A stretch of 64,000 nt of DNA from Viscum album (Eukaryota; Streptophyta; Magnoliopsida; Santalales; Viscaceae): contig OY728147.1 in assembly GCA_963277665.1 (NCBI GenBank), forward strand, positions 1,267,337,424 to 1,267,401,423, in the 5' to 3' direction. The notes beneath the pieces were generated by a model, which saw nothing but the letters and a program-made list of their open reading frames with translations, made no database searches and was not told the DNA's origin. A program made the translations under genes and the position numbers. Below, one piece after another: positions 41,635 to 53,538 of the stretch (position 1 is its first letter; every line of letters starts with the position of its first letter).

Positions 41635-43962
41635 ATGAGAAAAGATAACGGAAGAGTAAACGTCGTATAAAAAAGGAAGCAGCAAAAGCGATACAACTCA
41701 AAAGTAGTTAAAAAAATATCCAAGGTACAAGTTCAACAGCAAAGGACAACTAAAACCGAAATAACTACTCCACCAACTACCCAAACACAGCAGACAAAAA
41801 CTTCGCCGCCTCGCTGCAACGCCTTGTATTTCCCTGTATCGAAAGACATAATAAAGTATACGTGCCACTGAAGAGGTGCGCCGGGTGTGAGCTGAACAGA
41901 TTCAGTAGGATCTTACCAATGTGTTTCATCTCAAGTATCTGTACAATAACCCAAACATGCTCAACTTTAAAGCAAACAAGACATGTTAATCAGTTAGACA
42001 GTTTTTATATCAAAAGCACAGTATAACATTTTTCCCAATTTCCACAGTTCCAAATAATTCTGGTAAAACAGTTTCAAAGCATATCACATACATCAAAGCA
42101 GTCAAAGTTGCAACATTCTGCCCCTTGCCATTGTCTTGGGAAGACGGTGGGATGTTACTTGGCCTTAGGTGACATCCACAAGACATCAAAGGATGACAAT
42201 AAATATAAAGGGTTGTGACATCCCAAACCCAGATGCCACTTAATAGGTGTTTTGAGCCCAGTGGGGCACATGCCTTTAAGCACATCTCCCCAAACGCCAG
42301 AGGCTACCAACTAGAAACAAGAGTTTAGGGTGTGTCCGTGGAGAGACTATGCCCTCATTACCAGAGTATAGCACAACGGATAAATATAAACAGAGGTAAA
42401 TAGCGGAAGCAATATAAGTACACAAAAGACATAGTGGAAAATAGAGACAAAAATAACAATAACTAAATCAACTGGAATGACTGATGATAATATGTCATGT
42501 CACTAGAAAACTGGAAAACATGGATACAAAACAACATGCAAAACATGTTCCACAAAAGTATAAAGGAAACCAAAAGACCATCCCAAGCATCCCGAGTTTC
42601 GGCTCGATCATTTACTATCAAGCTCCATCATAAACAACAAGCAATCAAGTGTTCGAAGTCGTATGTTTCCCTTTATCAACACCTGCATTTATGTAACCTG
42701 CCATGGGTACCAAATGGTGCCCGGAGAGGGTGTGAGATAAATCTCAATGGGTCACCACCAATAATGTCTATAACATCTGGCTCGTGTAATGGAAACGTAA
42801 CAGTGTGCAAGCATGCATGTATATAAGTAAAACAATACAACGTAACTAAATACCCAAGTACCTGCTTCAGCCCACGGTTGGTGTCTGAACATGTAAACAT
42901 CATTATTTTATCGTTACCAGTTTATAAATAGTCACATGTTAGCAATAGTGAAGGTTTTAAGATGTAACAAGACAACCTGCAATGATATTTAATAATGAAG
43001 TTCCAAGGTAATAACCAAGGAAATGTAAACCTCAAGGGTTTCCAACTCAGTAATGGTTGGCTAAGGGTAAGAGTGTAATATAAGAAGCATAGTCCAAGAC
43101 ATTCCATAATGAGACGCCTACCGAGTCCAAGGAGTTAATCCAAGGTAAAACGAGGTTCAATAATGACTGGGTCCAATGGGCTTTAACCATGAAATCTACC
43201 TGTCAATGTTGGATCCAAGGAGTGTATCCAAGGCATCTTGTAATAATATTGAAGGGATCCTACAATGTCATACCTAGCATCTAAAGTTAGACAGGAATCA
43301 GGTTCCAGATGGGTCTCAACCAAAGCAAGTTGTATCCTTGAATTAGAATGAGGTTTCTGAGTGCTCAAGGCATTCCCTATGGAATCCAAGGCGAGCTCGA
43401 GTCAGGAAACTCCTATTTGATAATGATGCCATATAATATTTCATAAGGTTCAAGCCATTACCTTTCATTAGTGTGATAAGGCTAATTGAGTATGCAACCA
43501 TTTAATCAAGTATTAATTAATCAATAAGTCTATTTGGTTCAAGCCTTGCATTTCATTAGTGTGACAAAGCCAAGTAGCATGCAACCATTCATCTAATCCA
43601 TTTAAGGCATTTTCAATAATCGAGGCTCACTCCGCTACCTTCCATTAACATGATAAGGGGTGCTACGGACATGCATCCTATTATTTAATTACATTCAATA
43701 AGGTCAAGTCATATATTCATATACTTGAAAATTTCCATTTCATATTTAATTATCAATTGAAGCACTTACCTTAGGCGGGTCAAGTGGTGAACATACATGG
43801 TACTTGCCATTATGAAATTAAAAAATTAAATCAAGCCATTTAATATAGAAAATCTTACCCTTATAGGGGTTAATCCAAGGCACACCCGAACGGAACATCA
43901 TGCTGATGTAATGGAAATGTAACAGTGTGCAAACATGTATATATAAAGTAAAGTAGTACAAT

Positions 43963-45693
43963 TGATTATCCAATAAAAATACATATGTTAATTACATTTT
44001 AATGGTATTAAATGTTCATTTTTGATCTTATGGGCATGAGTTAGTGGATTTTAATTTTGAACATTCATTCTCATCATTTGTGCATTTCATGCCTAATGTA
44101 CACCAATTTAGGCCCAATGATTCATCTGATTTCAAGGAATGTAATTATCCATATTTTAACTTGATATTTTGGTAAATATATCTACACTTCAATATGAACA
44201 TTTTTCATTCAGGGATCAATGGAGGATTCATAAAGGATGATGAGAATATTTGGTGATGAAAGGAAACAATTATGGAGAAGGCAGATTGGACACCAGCCCA
44301 CTGATGAGAATGTGGGGCCCATAGTACAGACCAACTGAAACCCAAATTTTGTGGTATGATATAATAAATATATAGGAACATATAATTCTTCAGGATCCAG
44401 TGCTAATTCTGCCTCCATTATGGTTATTCAGGTGGCCCAAGTTAGAGATAAAATTTTGGGCCAGATTCTGCGGCTCAGAAAAACAGCCCACCAATTTAGT
44501 CACATCTCGGCAACCACAAATTCATTTGAGCTAAAATTTTATAGAGAGCTAGGATACATCCGGATATTCACTTTTTTATTCTATAGACCACTCTAATTAG
44601 GCCATCTAGAAGTCCATAGAGGTGCGTCTGTTCGGTGGATGTAAGCTGGCTGCCACTTCGAGTCAAGGATAAAGAAGTCCACTCTTCCTTACTTTCCACC
44701 ACCCTAGGCATACCATAATTAAGTGAGATACTTTTTACTGTTGTAGGCTCGACCCAAGGCCCCAAAAATGCATATTTAAGCCAGTGGTGTTGAAGGATTT
44801 AATCATCTTGGATGCTTTCTTTCATTGTAATGTTATGCTGCCACTTTTCCTTTGTAATGTTCTTCCTCAATTGTAAGTTGTTTTAATTCATCTTAGTTTT
44901 TTAATAAAAGTTCTTATTTTCCTATTATTCTATTCTTATCCATATCAATTTGATACCGTTTCCTCAATATGTGAATTTATTCACACCAAACCTTGTGAAA
45001 TTATTCACACAACAATGGAGTGATCATTTTCTTTTTATTGTTTTCTTACTTCTTCAATTCCTCCCTCATGAGTCTAATTCCCACTTCCATTGAAACCATA
45101 ACATCAATGGAGGGATAAACCATTTATGAGTTTATTCAAGGGAGTAGCAAGGGACTGGATTGAATGTTATTTATCACCCCATTAATGTCTAATCACTTCT
45201 TTTAATTGAGATTTTTATTTGATGATTTAAAACTTCTTTGTCCTTACTGAATTTTAAGGCCACATACTTCAAGTGATAATACGAACCTTTACCTTGGAGT
45301 GCTCATAAATTTGATCCTCCAAGTGTATAGGTGATTAGTATTATGGTGTGTTGGTATTAAACCAGTAAGTGATAAAGCTGTTTGATCTTCTTGAATAAAC
45401 CCATCTCGAATATAAGAAGTTGAAACTGTTAAAAAAGGAATTCCATCCAATCCACCCCCAAGCGATAACCTAGGATCAACCCATTCTTTCAAATTGAATT
45501 CACTTAAGTCTATTAGTTCTATATTAAAACCCATCAAAAATCAACCCAAAGTTGGCAACTTCATAGCCAGAACAATCCATAGAATGTACGTGTCTGTAGG
45601 TTTATTCTTAGGTCTCTGAGGATTTGACAACCCAAGCTACACTACAAGCGACCGCTTAACCCTAAAAACTTAGGTAAATTTGAGCGTGAATAA
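43963..45693 (+). mobile_element. 1.73-kb insertion, probable solo LTR
   Basis: Lies exactly between LTR units 1 and 2, flanked by ACAAT on both sides (43958-43962, 45694-45698). It starts TGATTATCC, has a TATTTAAG box near 44773 and AATAAAAG near 44904, and no coding frame. A long solo LTR is the simplest reading, although it ends in AA rather than CA. Confidence 0.5.
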
Positions 45694-46267
45694 ACAATGT
45701 AACTAAATACCCAAATACCTGCTTCATCCCTCAGCTGGTGTCTGAACATGTAACTAGTTCATTAATTGATTATTACCAATTTATAAATATGTCACATGAT
45801 AGCCATTGTGAAGGTTTCGAGATGTAACAAGGAAACCGGTAATGATATTTAATAATAAAGTTCCAAGGTAATAACCAAGGAAACGTAGACATCAAGGGTC
45901 TCCAACTTAGTAATGAATGTAGCCTGGCTAAGGGTAAATGTGTAATCCAAGGAGCATAGTCCAACGCATTCCACAATGAGACGCCTACCGAGTCCAAGGA
46001 GTTCATCCAAGGTAAAACAGGGCTAAGCAATGACTAAGATCGATGGGCTTTAACCATGACACCTAATTGTCAATGATGTATCCAAGGAGTGCATCCAAAG
46101 CATCCTATAATAATATTGAAGAGATCCTACGATGTCATACCAGACATCCAAAGTTAGACAAGAATCAGGTTCCAGGTGGGTCTCAACCAAAGCAAGTCAC
46201 ATCCTTGAACCAGAATGGTGTTCCTGAGTACTCAAGGCATTCCCTATGGAATCCAAGACAAGCTTGA

Positions 46268-47550
46268 TGTACATGGATTTTACATGAATTTGTATAATTT
46301 TCTAACATAGTTTTAATTAATTAGTTTAACCAGTTTTTATATTTTTAGTTTATTTTTGTAGTTTTGTATTAGTTTAGATATTTTGATAATTTTTAGTTAA
46401 TTTATATACTAATATTAGTAATTTAATATTTTTATTAATTATATTAATTTTATATATTATATTTAACACTATATTATTATTATTAGTTTAACTAATTTTA
46501 GTATATTTTATTTTATTAATTCTTATTAGTATGTATATTTTAATTCTCTATTTGTATTTTATTTTATTTCATTATTTCGTTGTATTAATAAAATAGTATT
46601 TGTTATTAGTTTATTATTATATTTAATAGTAGTATTATATTTAATTACATGTGCATTAATATTTTATTTATTATTATTATTACTATTTAACTTAATTAGA
46701 TAATTAGTTTTTTTAAATTTAAATTTAACTTTTTTTTATTTTATTTTTTAACTTTCCCCCCTACCCCCTTGACCCGCTCCCCTCCCCTCTCTATTCCCAC
46801 GCCCCCACTTCCCCCTTTGACCTGTTCCTCATCCCTCTCTCCAATCTCCCCCTCATCCTCATCCCTCTCTTCAATCCTCACCCCATTATTCCAGCGCCCA
46901 ACCCCCACTTCTCACAGGCTGCTCCCTCCTTTTACCCAACACATCCCCGCCGCCCCTTGCCTCCACTCACTCACCCGACCCCTCATCTCCTCACGGACCC
47001 CCACTCCACTCAACCTCTCACCCGCCGCCTCCCCTCCCCATCCCACCTACCCGCTACCCTCGCCCCCCTTCTAACCCCTCGACCGCCCCTCATATTCCCC
47101 TACACCCCACTCCGCTCAGCCAACCACCCTAATACCGTTGGACTCTGCCGCCCCATTTCCCTCGGATAGCCAGCGCCCTCCTCACCTCACGCCATCCCCA
47201 CCTTCCCTTCTCGGCCACTTCAGGGTGCAGCAGGTACACCAGCCACAACTGCAGGCTCTCCTCGATCTGAAGCAGCGGAAATCCTCCTTCGACTTCAACA
47301 TACAACATCATCGACGCAGCGAAGGTTCAGAGTTTGTTTGGCTTCCGGAGATTCACGTAGCATGGCAAGAGCAGGTGCAGATCAGATCATATTTTCAGTG
47401 GCACAGTGGTTTGATTCGGGTGTGGCATCAACGATTGTACGAAGTAGAGTAATGATTATTATTTTGCGATCGTTGATGGCGTCTCGCGGTGACCACAACA
47501 ACGAAACGAGCACGGTGATATCTTCTATTTATTATTTTATGTGTCGCGTC
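46268..47550 (+). mobile_element. 1.28-kb insertion of unknown type in LTR unit 2
   Basis: Copy 2 of the LTR unit is interrupted here relative to copies 1 and 3. The insert has an AT-only-like part (46290-46755), a sharply bounded C-rich part (46756-47130) and a mixed part with a 104-codon frame (47138-47452, containing QVHQPQLQALLDLKQRK). Neither terminal repeats nor a clear duplication were seen. Confidence 0.4.
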
Positions 47551-50145
47551 GTCAGAGCTCAATTCATACCACTACTATTTGATAATGATGTCATATAATA
47601 TTTCATAAGTTTCAAGCCATTACCTTTCATTAGTGTGATAAGGCTAATTGAGAATGCAACCATTTAACCAAGTCTTAATTAATCAATAAGTCTATTTGGT
47701 TAAAGCCTTTCCTTTTATTAGTGTGACAAAGTCAAGTAGCATGAAACCATTCATTTAATGTATTTAAGTCATTTTCAATAATCAAGATTCATTACGCTAC
47801 CTTCCATTAACATGTCAAGGGGTTCTACGGACATGAAAACTATTATTCAATTACATTTAATAAGGCCAAGTCATATACTTAGTATACTTGCCAATTTTCA
47901 TTTCACATTTAATTATCAATTGAAGCACTTACCTTAGGCGGGTCAAGTGATGAGAATACATGGTACTTTCTATTATGAAATTTATGAATTAAATCAAGCC
48001 ATTTAATATAGAAAATCTTACCCTTAGAGGGGTCAAACCAAGGCACACCTGAACGGAACATCATGCATGTGTAATGGAAATGTAACAGTGTGCAAGCATG
48101 CATATATAAAGTAAAGCAGTACAATGTAACTAAATACCCAAGTACCCACTTCATCCCTCAGCTAGTGTCTGGACATGTAACCAGTTCATTAATTGATTAT
48201 TACCAGTTTACAAATAAGTCACATGATAACCATTGTGAAGGTTATGAGATGTAATAAGGAAACCTGTAATGATATTTAATAATAAAGTTCCAAGTTAATA
48301 ACCAATGCAACGTAGACCTCAAGGGTTTACAACTCAGTAATTAATATAGTCTGGATAAGAGTAAGAGTGTAATCCAAGGAACATAGTTCATGGAATTCCA
48401 TAACGAGACGCCTACTGAGTCCAAGGAGTTCATCCAAGGCAAAACGAGGCTAAGCAATGACTGGGCCTAATGGGATTTAACCATGGAACATACTTGTCAA
48501 TGATGGATCTAAGGAGTGTATCTAAGACATCCTGTAATAATATTGAAGGGATCCTATGGTGTCATACTGGGCATCCAAAATTAGACAAGAATCAGGTTCC
48601 AGGTGGGTCTCAACCAAAGTAAGTCGTATCCTTGAATCAGAATGGGGTTCCTGAGTGCTCAAGGCATTTCCTATGGAATCCAAGGCGATCTTGAGTCAGG
48701 ACACTCCTATTTGATAATGATGTCATATAATATTTCATAAGGTTCAATCCATTACCTTTAATTAGTGTGACATGTCTAATTGAGCATGAAACCATTTAAT
48801 CAATTCTTAATTAATCAATAAGTCCACTTGGTTCAAGCCTTGCCTTTCATTAGAGTGACAAGACCAAGTAGCATGAAACCATTCATTTAATTCATTTAAG
48901 GAATTTTAAAAAATCAAGGTTCACTCCACTACCTTTTATTAACATGGTAAGGGGTGATACAGACATGAAAACTATTACTCAATTACATTTAATAAGACCA
49001 AGTCATACACTTAGTATACTTTCCAATTTCCATTTCACATTTAATTATCAATTGAAGCACTTACCTTAAGTGGGTAAAATGGTGAGAATATATGGTACTT
49101 GAAATTATGAAATTCACAAATTAAATCAAGACATTTAATATAGAATATATTACCCTTAGAGGAGTCAAGCCAAGGCACACCTGAACGGCGGTTCAAACAT
49201 GTCAAAACACCAAAATGACAATTATGGAAAAACATCCTACATGGGATAGATGTAGTTTTGGGCGTAAACACTAACAAATAATCACATATTTGGAAAGATC
49301 ATAACCATATGGTTTTAATGATTATAATTATTACATATAAATTCAATAAACGGTACCCGATGAAATCGGCAGGCCCCACACGACAATTCCAAAATCAACA
49401 AACTTGAGGGATGAGTTATAGACCACCCACCTTAGGCTTGTATGAATCTCCTCCTCCAGTATCAACCTCTAATTTATCTTGTAATGAAGTAGATTTTAGA
49501 AAAAGGTAAAAACACTCACACCTCGACAACTAGGTCAAGAGCAAGAGAGAAGAAAAACGACTCAAATAGACTCGAGTACTTACCGTTGAGCATCCAATGT
49601 GATGAAAAAAAGCTCGAATAGATATCAGATGAAGGAGATATCTTGATCCATAACTTAGGCCTTCAAAAATATTCAAATGGGAGAAAATGGAGGTTTTTTC
49701 TGTTAGAACTTGGATTAGGGAAGAAGGGCGGGTTAATTAGATCATTAAGGGTAAAAATTTAATCACCCAAAATTCATCCTGTGTATGGTTTAGCCACATA
49801 GTTTTCCAAAACGTGTGCCAACCATGCACAAACACCTGTAGGAAGGGGTGTACCACAAGGTTATGCCACACGATTAGGGAAACCGTGCGCCAACTGTGTG
49901 AGATGGCTACCTGAAAATACATATTATCCGTACATTTAGATCTAACTGTGCACCCTACCCACATAGTTTTCTATAACCATGAGACAGGTCCATTTTTTCT
50001 CTTCAAAAGTTGGGTTTTGGGCTCTAAAAAATCCCCAGACTCCCTTGGGGCCTTCACTAACTCAAAAGGCGTTATTAGGTCCAAAATAAAGAACTAGACC
50101 AAATTTTAAAGGATTCATACCTGATTGAAAAAACAGGTTCATACA

Positions 50146-51379
50146 GTCTTCCCCCTTAAAAGAACTCATCCCCGAGTTCACCTTCCAAGGGTGGTGAAAC
50201 ACTATTCGAGAGCAACTCTGGCCACTGGGCATGTATGTCGGCCTCCTGCTCCCAAGTCTCATCCTACACGTGGCCATGTTGCCATAACACCCATACTAGA
50301 GGGACAAAGCGACCTCAGAGAACCTTCGTGCTCTGGTCAATGATGCGTACTGGATACTCATCAAAGGTAGCATCAACATCTAACTTAATTTCCTAGAGAT
50401 CAAAAGTATGTGATAGTTTGAAATGATACTGGAAGAGTTGTGAAATGTGGAAGACGTCGTGCATGACATGGTACCTTTGAGGTAATAACAACCAATAGGC
50501 TACCGACCCGACTCACTCCAAAATTTTAAACGGCCCTACATAATGAGGCGACAACTTCTCTTACTTTCATTACCATTTATGACCTAGTCTGGGTGATACT
50601 TGAAGGAAAACATGATACTTGAACTTGAACTATAGAGTTCATTGATGACAACCGACATAAGATTTATATCTAGACTGAGAAGTATTCATATGCTTTCTGA
50701 TCAGCTGAATCTACTCAAAAGTCTCCTGAATGAGATGAGGACCTAGTAGGGCTGCCTCACTTACCTCTATCCAGCACAGGGGTGAACAGAACAACCTACC
50801 ATATAAGGCCTCAAAAGGATCCATTTGAATTGTCTTCTGAAAACTGTTATTATAGGTGAACTCAACAAGAGGGATATGCTTCTCCCAAGAACTACTGAAA
50901 TCAAGGAAACATGCTCAAAGAATATCCACTAGAACCTGTATTATTCGTTCTGATTGTCCATCAGTCTGAGGGTGAAAATCTTTGCTTAGAAACACCTGTA
51001 TAGCCATAGATTTCTACAAGTCCTACCAGAATCGTGACATGAAATGAGCATTCCTATATGAAATGATAGTACAAGGGACCCCATGTAGTCATATGATCTC
51101 ACGAACATACAATCTTCCCAGCTCATCAACTAAGAAAGTCTCTTGAATAGGAATGAATTGATCCACTTTCTTCAGTCTATCAATGACAACTCATACAATA
51201 TTGCTACCTCTAGGTGAATTAGGTAAACCTACTACAAAGTCCATGAAAACATATTCCAATTTCCATTATTGGGCTGAAAGTGGTTGTAACAAGCCTGCAG
51301 GTCTCTGGCGCTCCACCTTCACCTGCTGACAGGTGGAACACCTAGTGATAAAGCTTGTTATCTGATGTTTCACCCCAGG
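50146..51379 (-). pseudogene. Del/Tekay-like integrase core and C-terminus
   Basis: Minus-strand reading gives the zinc-domain end CSTCQQVKVERQRPAGLLQP, the core VFMDFVVGLPNSPRG (first catalytic Asp), HGVPCTIISYRNAHF (family SDRDxxF, second catalytic Asp replaced by Tyr), FHPQTDGQSERIIQVLVDIL, VEFTYNNSFQKTIQM, PFEALYGR. The C-terminal part YHVMHDVFHISQLFQYH and a chromodomain-like tail (VRIIDQSTKVLRG, ETWEQEADI) follow. Many stops interrupt it. The purine tract at 50146-50160 ends the internal region. Confidence 0.88.
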
Positions 51380-51646
51380 TCACCAATACTGGAATCTCAT
51401 ATCTCGATATATTTTGGATATGCCTGGATGAATTTCCCACTGAGAAGCATGAGACTCACACATCAACTCCCCTATTATATATTTAGGAACCCAAACATGT
51501 TCATGAATACATAGGATGTCGCCTCTGTCCACAAACCAATCTGGAGGTGTGTTATCTCTTAATATAATCTCACAGAGAACCAAGCCGTCAAGATCCGAAA
51601 ATTGTATACCCTTAACATTATCAAGTACAGAAGAGGTGACAATCAA
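51380..51646 (-). pseudogene. Del/Tekay-like integrase zinc-binding domain
   Basis: An open 88-codon piece. GRICVPxD-like DILCIHEHVWVPK precedes ELMCESHASQWEIHPGISKI and YRDMRFQYW, equivalent to the family's EAHxSxYSIHPGxTKMYxDL and YWW. It carries the two His of the HHCC site. Confidence 0.9.
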
Positions 51647-52431
51647 ATATGAGAGGTAAGACTACTCGTGACTATCATGAAACTCTAGATATAGCTCAAA
51701 AAATAGGTCCATTAACTTTCATTCATCATTGGCTTCCCGTACGACCTGTGCCTGAGTTTTTTGACTCAACGCATCTGCAACTACATTGCCCTTCCCAAGC
51801 ACATAGGCAAGCTCAAAATCAAAGGATTGTAGATATTAAACCCATATCCACTGTTTGAGGTTCAATTCACACTGTGAAAATATATATTTGAGGATCTTGT
51901 GGTCCATGTACACCACAAAGTTCTCACCTAATAGATAGTATCTCTAGCAACGTAAGGCAGGGACAACTGTTTCTAGCTCAAGTCGGGTAGTATCTCTCAT
52001 GAGTCCTCAACTGATGAGATCCATACACAACGAATCTATCCTCCTACATTAGCACTACTCCAGGCCGATGCCTGATGCATCACAGAAGATGGTAAAACCT
52101 CTGGCTGGATTTGGAAGAATTAGAATAGGTGCTGAGAAAAGACTCCCTTTCAGATCCTGAAAAGATTTCTCACATGATTTTAACCTTAAGAACTTAACAT
52201 CCTTATTTATAAGACCAGTGAGAGGTGAAGTAAGGCATGATAAGTCCTGTATGAAATGCCTGTAATATCCATACAACCCCAAAAAACTCTGTATATCAAA
52301 CACATTCTTGGGATGCTCCTAGGAAACTACCACACTAACTTTTTTTTGAGTCAATAGATACTCTTGATTCCGATATGATATGACCCAATAAGTGGAATTT
52401 ATCAATCTGGAAGTGACCGTTAACTAGATTA
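51647..52431 (-). pseudogene. Del/Tekay-like RT end and RNase H
   Basis: The RT thumb reads KFHLLGHIISESRVSID (family VxFLGHVISxxGIxVD), then FDIQSFLGLYGYYRHFIQDL and SCEKSFQDLK. RNase H follows with FTIFCDASGIGLE (catalytic Asp) and, near 51830, [20 protein letters not shown]. Stops and frameshifts are frequent. The RT catalytic region should lie to the right, but the sequence ends exactly at the CACTA terminus at 52432. Confidence 0.88.
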
Positions 52432-52550
52432 CACTACAACAGAATTTGGTTTTAGCAGCGGTTCTGGTAACCGCCGCTAAACGTTTTTTTAAAATGGTTT
52501 CGCGACAGTTTATTATAAACCGCTGTGAAACATTTTTTTTAACGTAGCCT
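52432..52550 (+). mobile_element. Left end of a first CACTA transposon
   Basis: Starts CACTACAACAGAATT. It then has two subterminal hairpins: TTTAGCAGCGGTT/AACCGCCGCTAAA and a TTTCGCGACAGTTT/AAACCGCTGTGAAA pair. This layout, CACTA followed by short inverted GCGG repeats, is typical of plant CACTA ends. The bases TTA before it may be its 3-bp duplication. It interrupts the gypsy RT. Confidence 0.75.
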
Positions 52551-52644
52551 CACTACTAGAATATTGGTCTTTGAAGCCCCCTAACAGTAGCGACCGCCTT
52601 TGGCAGTCTCTGCCCTTTGTAAAAAAACATTAAGGGCTTCAGCG

Positions 52645-53390
52645 CCCCCCCCCCCCCCCGTTGCCCTCGACCTAGCCCCCCCATTGCCCTCGATCCCCCC
52701 CCATCGTCGCCCTCCCCGCGCATCGTCCCCCGCCGCCCTGCCTCGCCCTCCGAGCGCCGTCCCCCGCCGCCCTGCCTTGCCCTCCGGGCGCCGTCCCCCA
52801 CCTTCCCTGTTGTCGCCCTCCACCCTCTGCCCGTGTCGGCCTCTACCCTCCGCGCACCCTCCGCCCTCGGCCCTCCCGCTCCGGTCGCCCTCCGCCCTCT
52901 AGCCATCCTCCGCTCCCCTCCGGCGTCCCTCCACCCTCTGGCCTCCGCCCTCCAACCTCCGCCCTCCGCCCTGCCCTCGGCCCTCGTCCCTCCGCCCCCT
53001 CGGCCCTCCCCCCACCCCGGACAACCCCCACACCCCAGACAACCCCCCCCGCACCCCGGACAACCCCCGCACCTCAGACAACCTCCCCACACCCTGAACG
53101 CCCCCCCACACCCCCCCCCCCGCACCCCAGACAGCCCCCTCGCACCCTGGACAACCCCCCGCACCTCGGACAGCCCCCCCCCCCGCACCCCAGACAGCCC
53201 CCCACCTCGGACAGCCCCCCCCCCCTCACTGCCCGTCCCCCGTCCCCTCACCGCCTCCTCTCCTCCGGCTCCCCGCCGCCGCCGCCGCCCGTCCCCTCCC
53301 TCGCCGCACTGCCTTTGGCTCCGGCTCCCCTTCGCTGCCTCTCCTCTCTCTCACAGCACCGCCTTCGGCTCCCCTCCCTTCCAGGTTTGT
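52645..53390 (+). repeat. C-rich subterminal region of the CACTA
   Basis: Starts with a run of 15 C and continues with CCCTCCGCC-type repeats. At about 53020-53222 it holds GCACCCCGGACAACCCCC units, the same motif as the minisatellite at 59253-60266. It lies where tnpA-type proteins bind in En/Spm. Confidence 0.75.
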
Positions 53391-53538
53391 AGTGCAATCA
53401 GGTATGACACGGGCTTTCACTTACATTATTATTTTATCAATGGTTCATAAACAAATGATTATTATTTATTTTAAATATAGTTGATTTTAAAAATGAAAAT
53501 GTAAGTATTGTGTAAATGTTTGTTATACAAATATTATT

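Larger units (their letters stand above)
39623..42154. other. AT-rich intergenic DNA, no recognised gene
   Basis: Contains frames of 112 codons (40014-40352, plus) and 61 codons (40520-40705, minus, in a GC-rich island). Neither has a motif I recognise. Two simple repeats are listed separately. Near 41240-41330 two degenerate 42-bp units containing GATGTGG are in tandem. Confidence 0.45.
42838..49185 (-). repeat. Three tandem copies of a 1.13-kb LTR unit
   Basis: Copies start at about 42841, 45699 and 48126 with GTAACTAAATACCCAA. Each contains TCCAAGGAGT and TATTTGATAATGATG landmarks. Copy 1 runs to 43962. Copy 2 is 45699-46267 plus 47551-48125, split by an insertion. Copy 3 runs to about 49185. 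A partial unit end precedes copy 1 (42775-42840). Confidence 0.85.
42155..50145 (-). repeat. Expanded LTR of a Del/Tekay-like gypsy element
   Basis: On the minus strand it begins TGTATGAACC right after a purine tract (TTTTAAGGGGGAAGAC) and ends ...CCAAGTAACA. Both ends resemble the 2.7-kb LTR at 19661-22358. It is much longer because a unit of about 1.13 kb is present three times and two foreign segments are inserted. Since pol lies immediately upstream on the minus strand, this is the 3' LTR. Confidence 0.65.
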
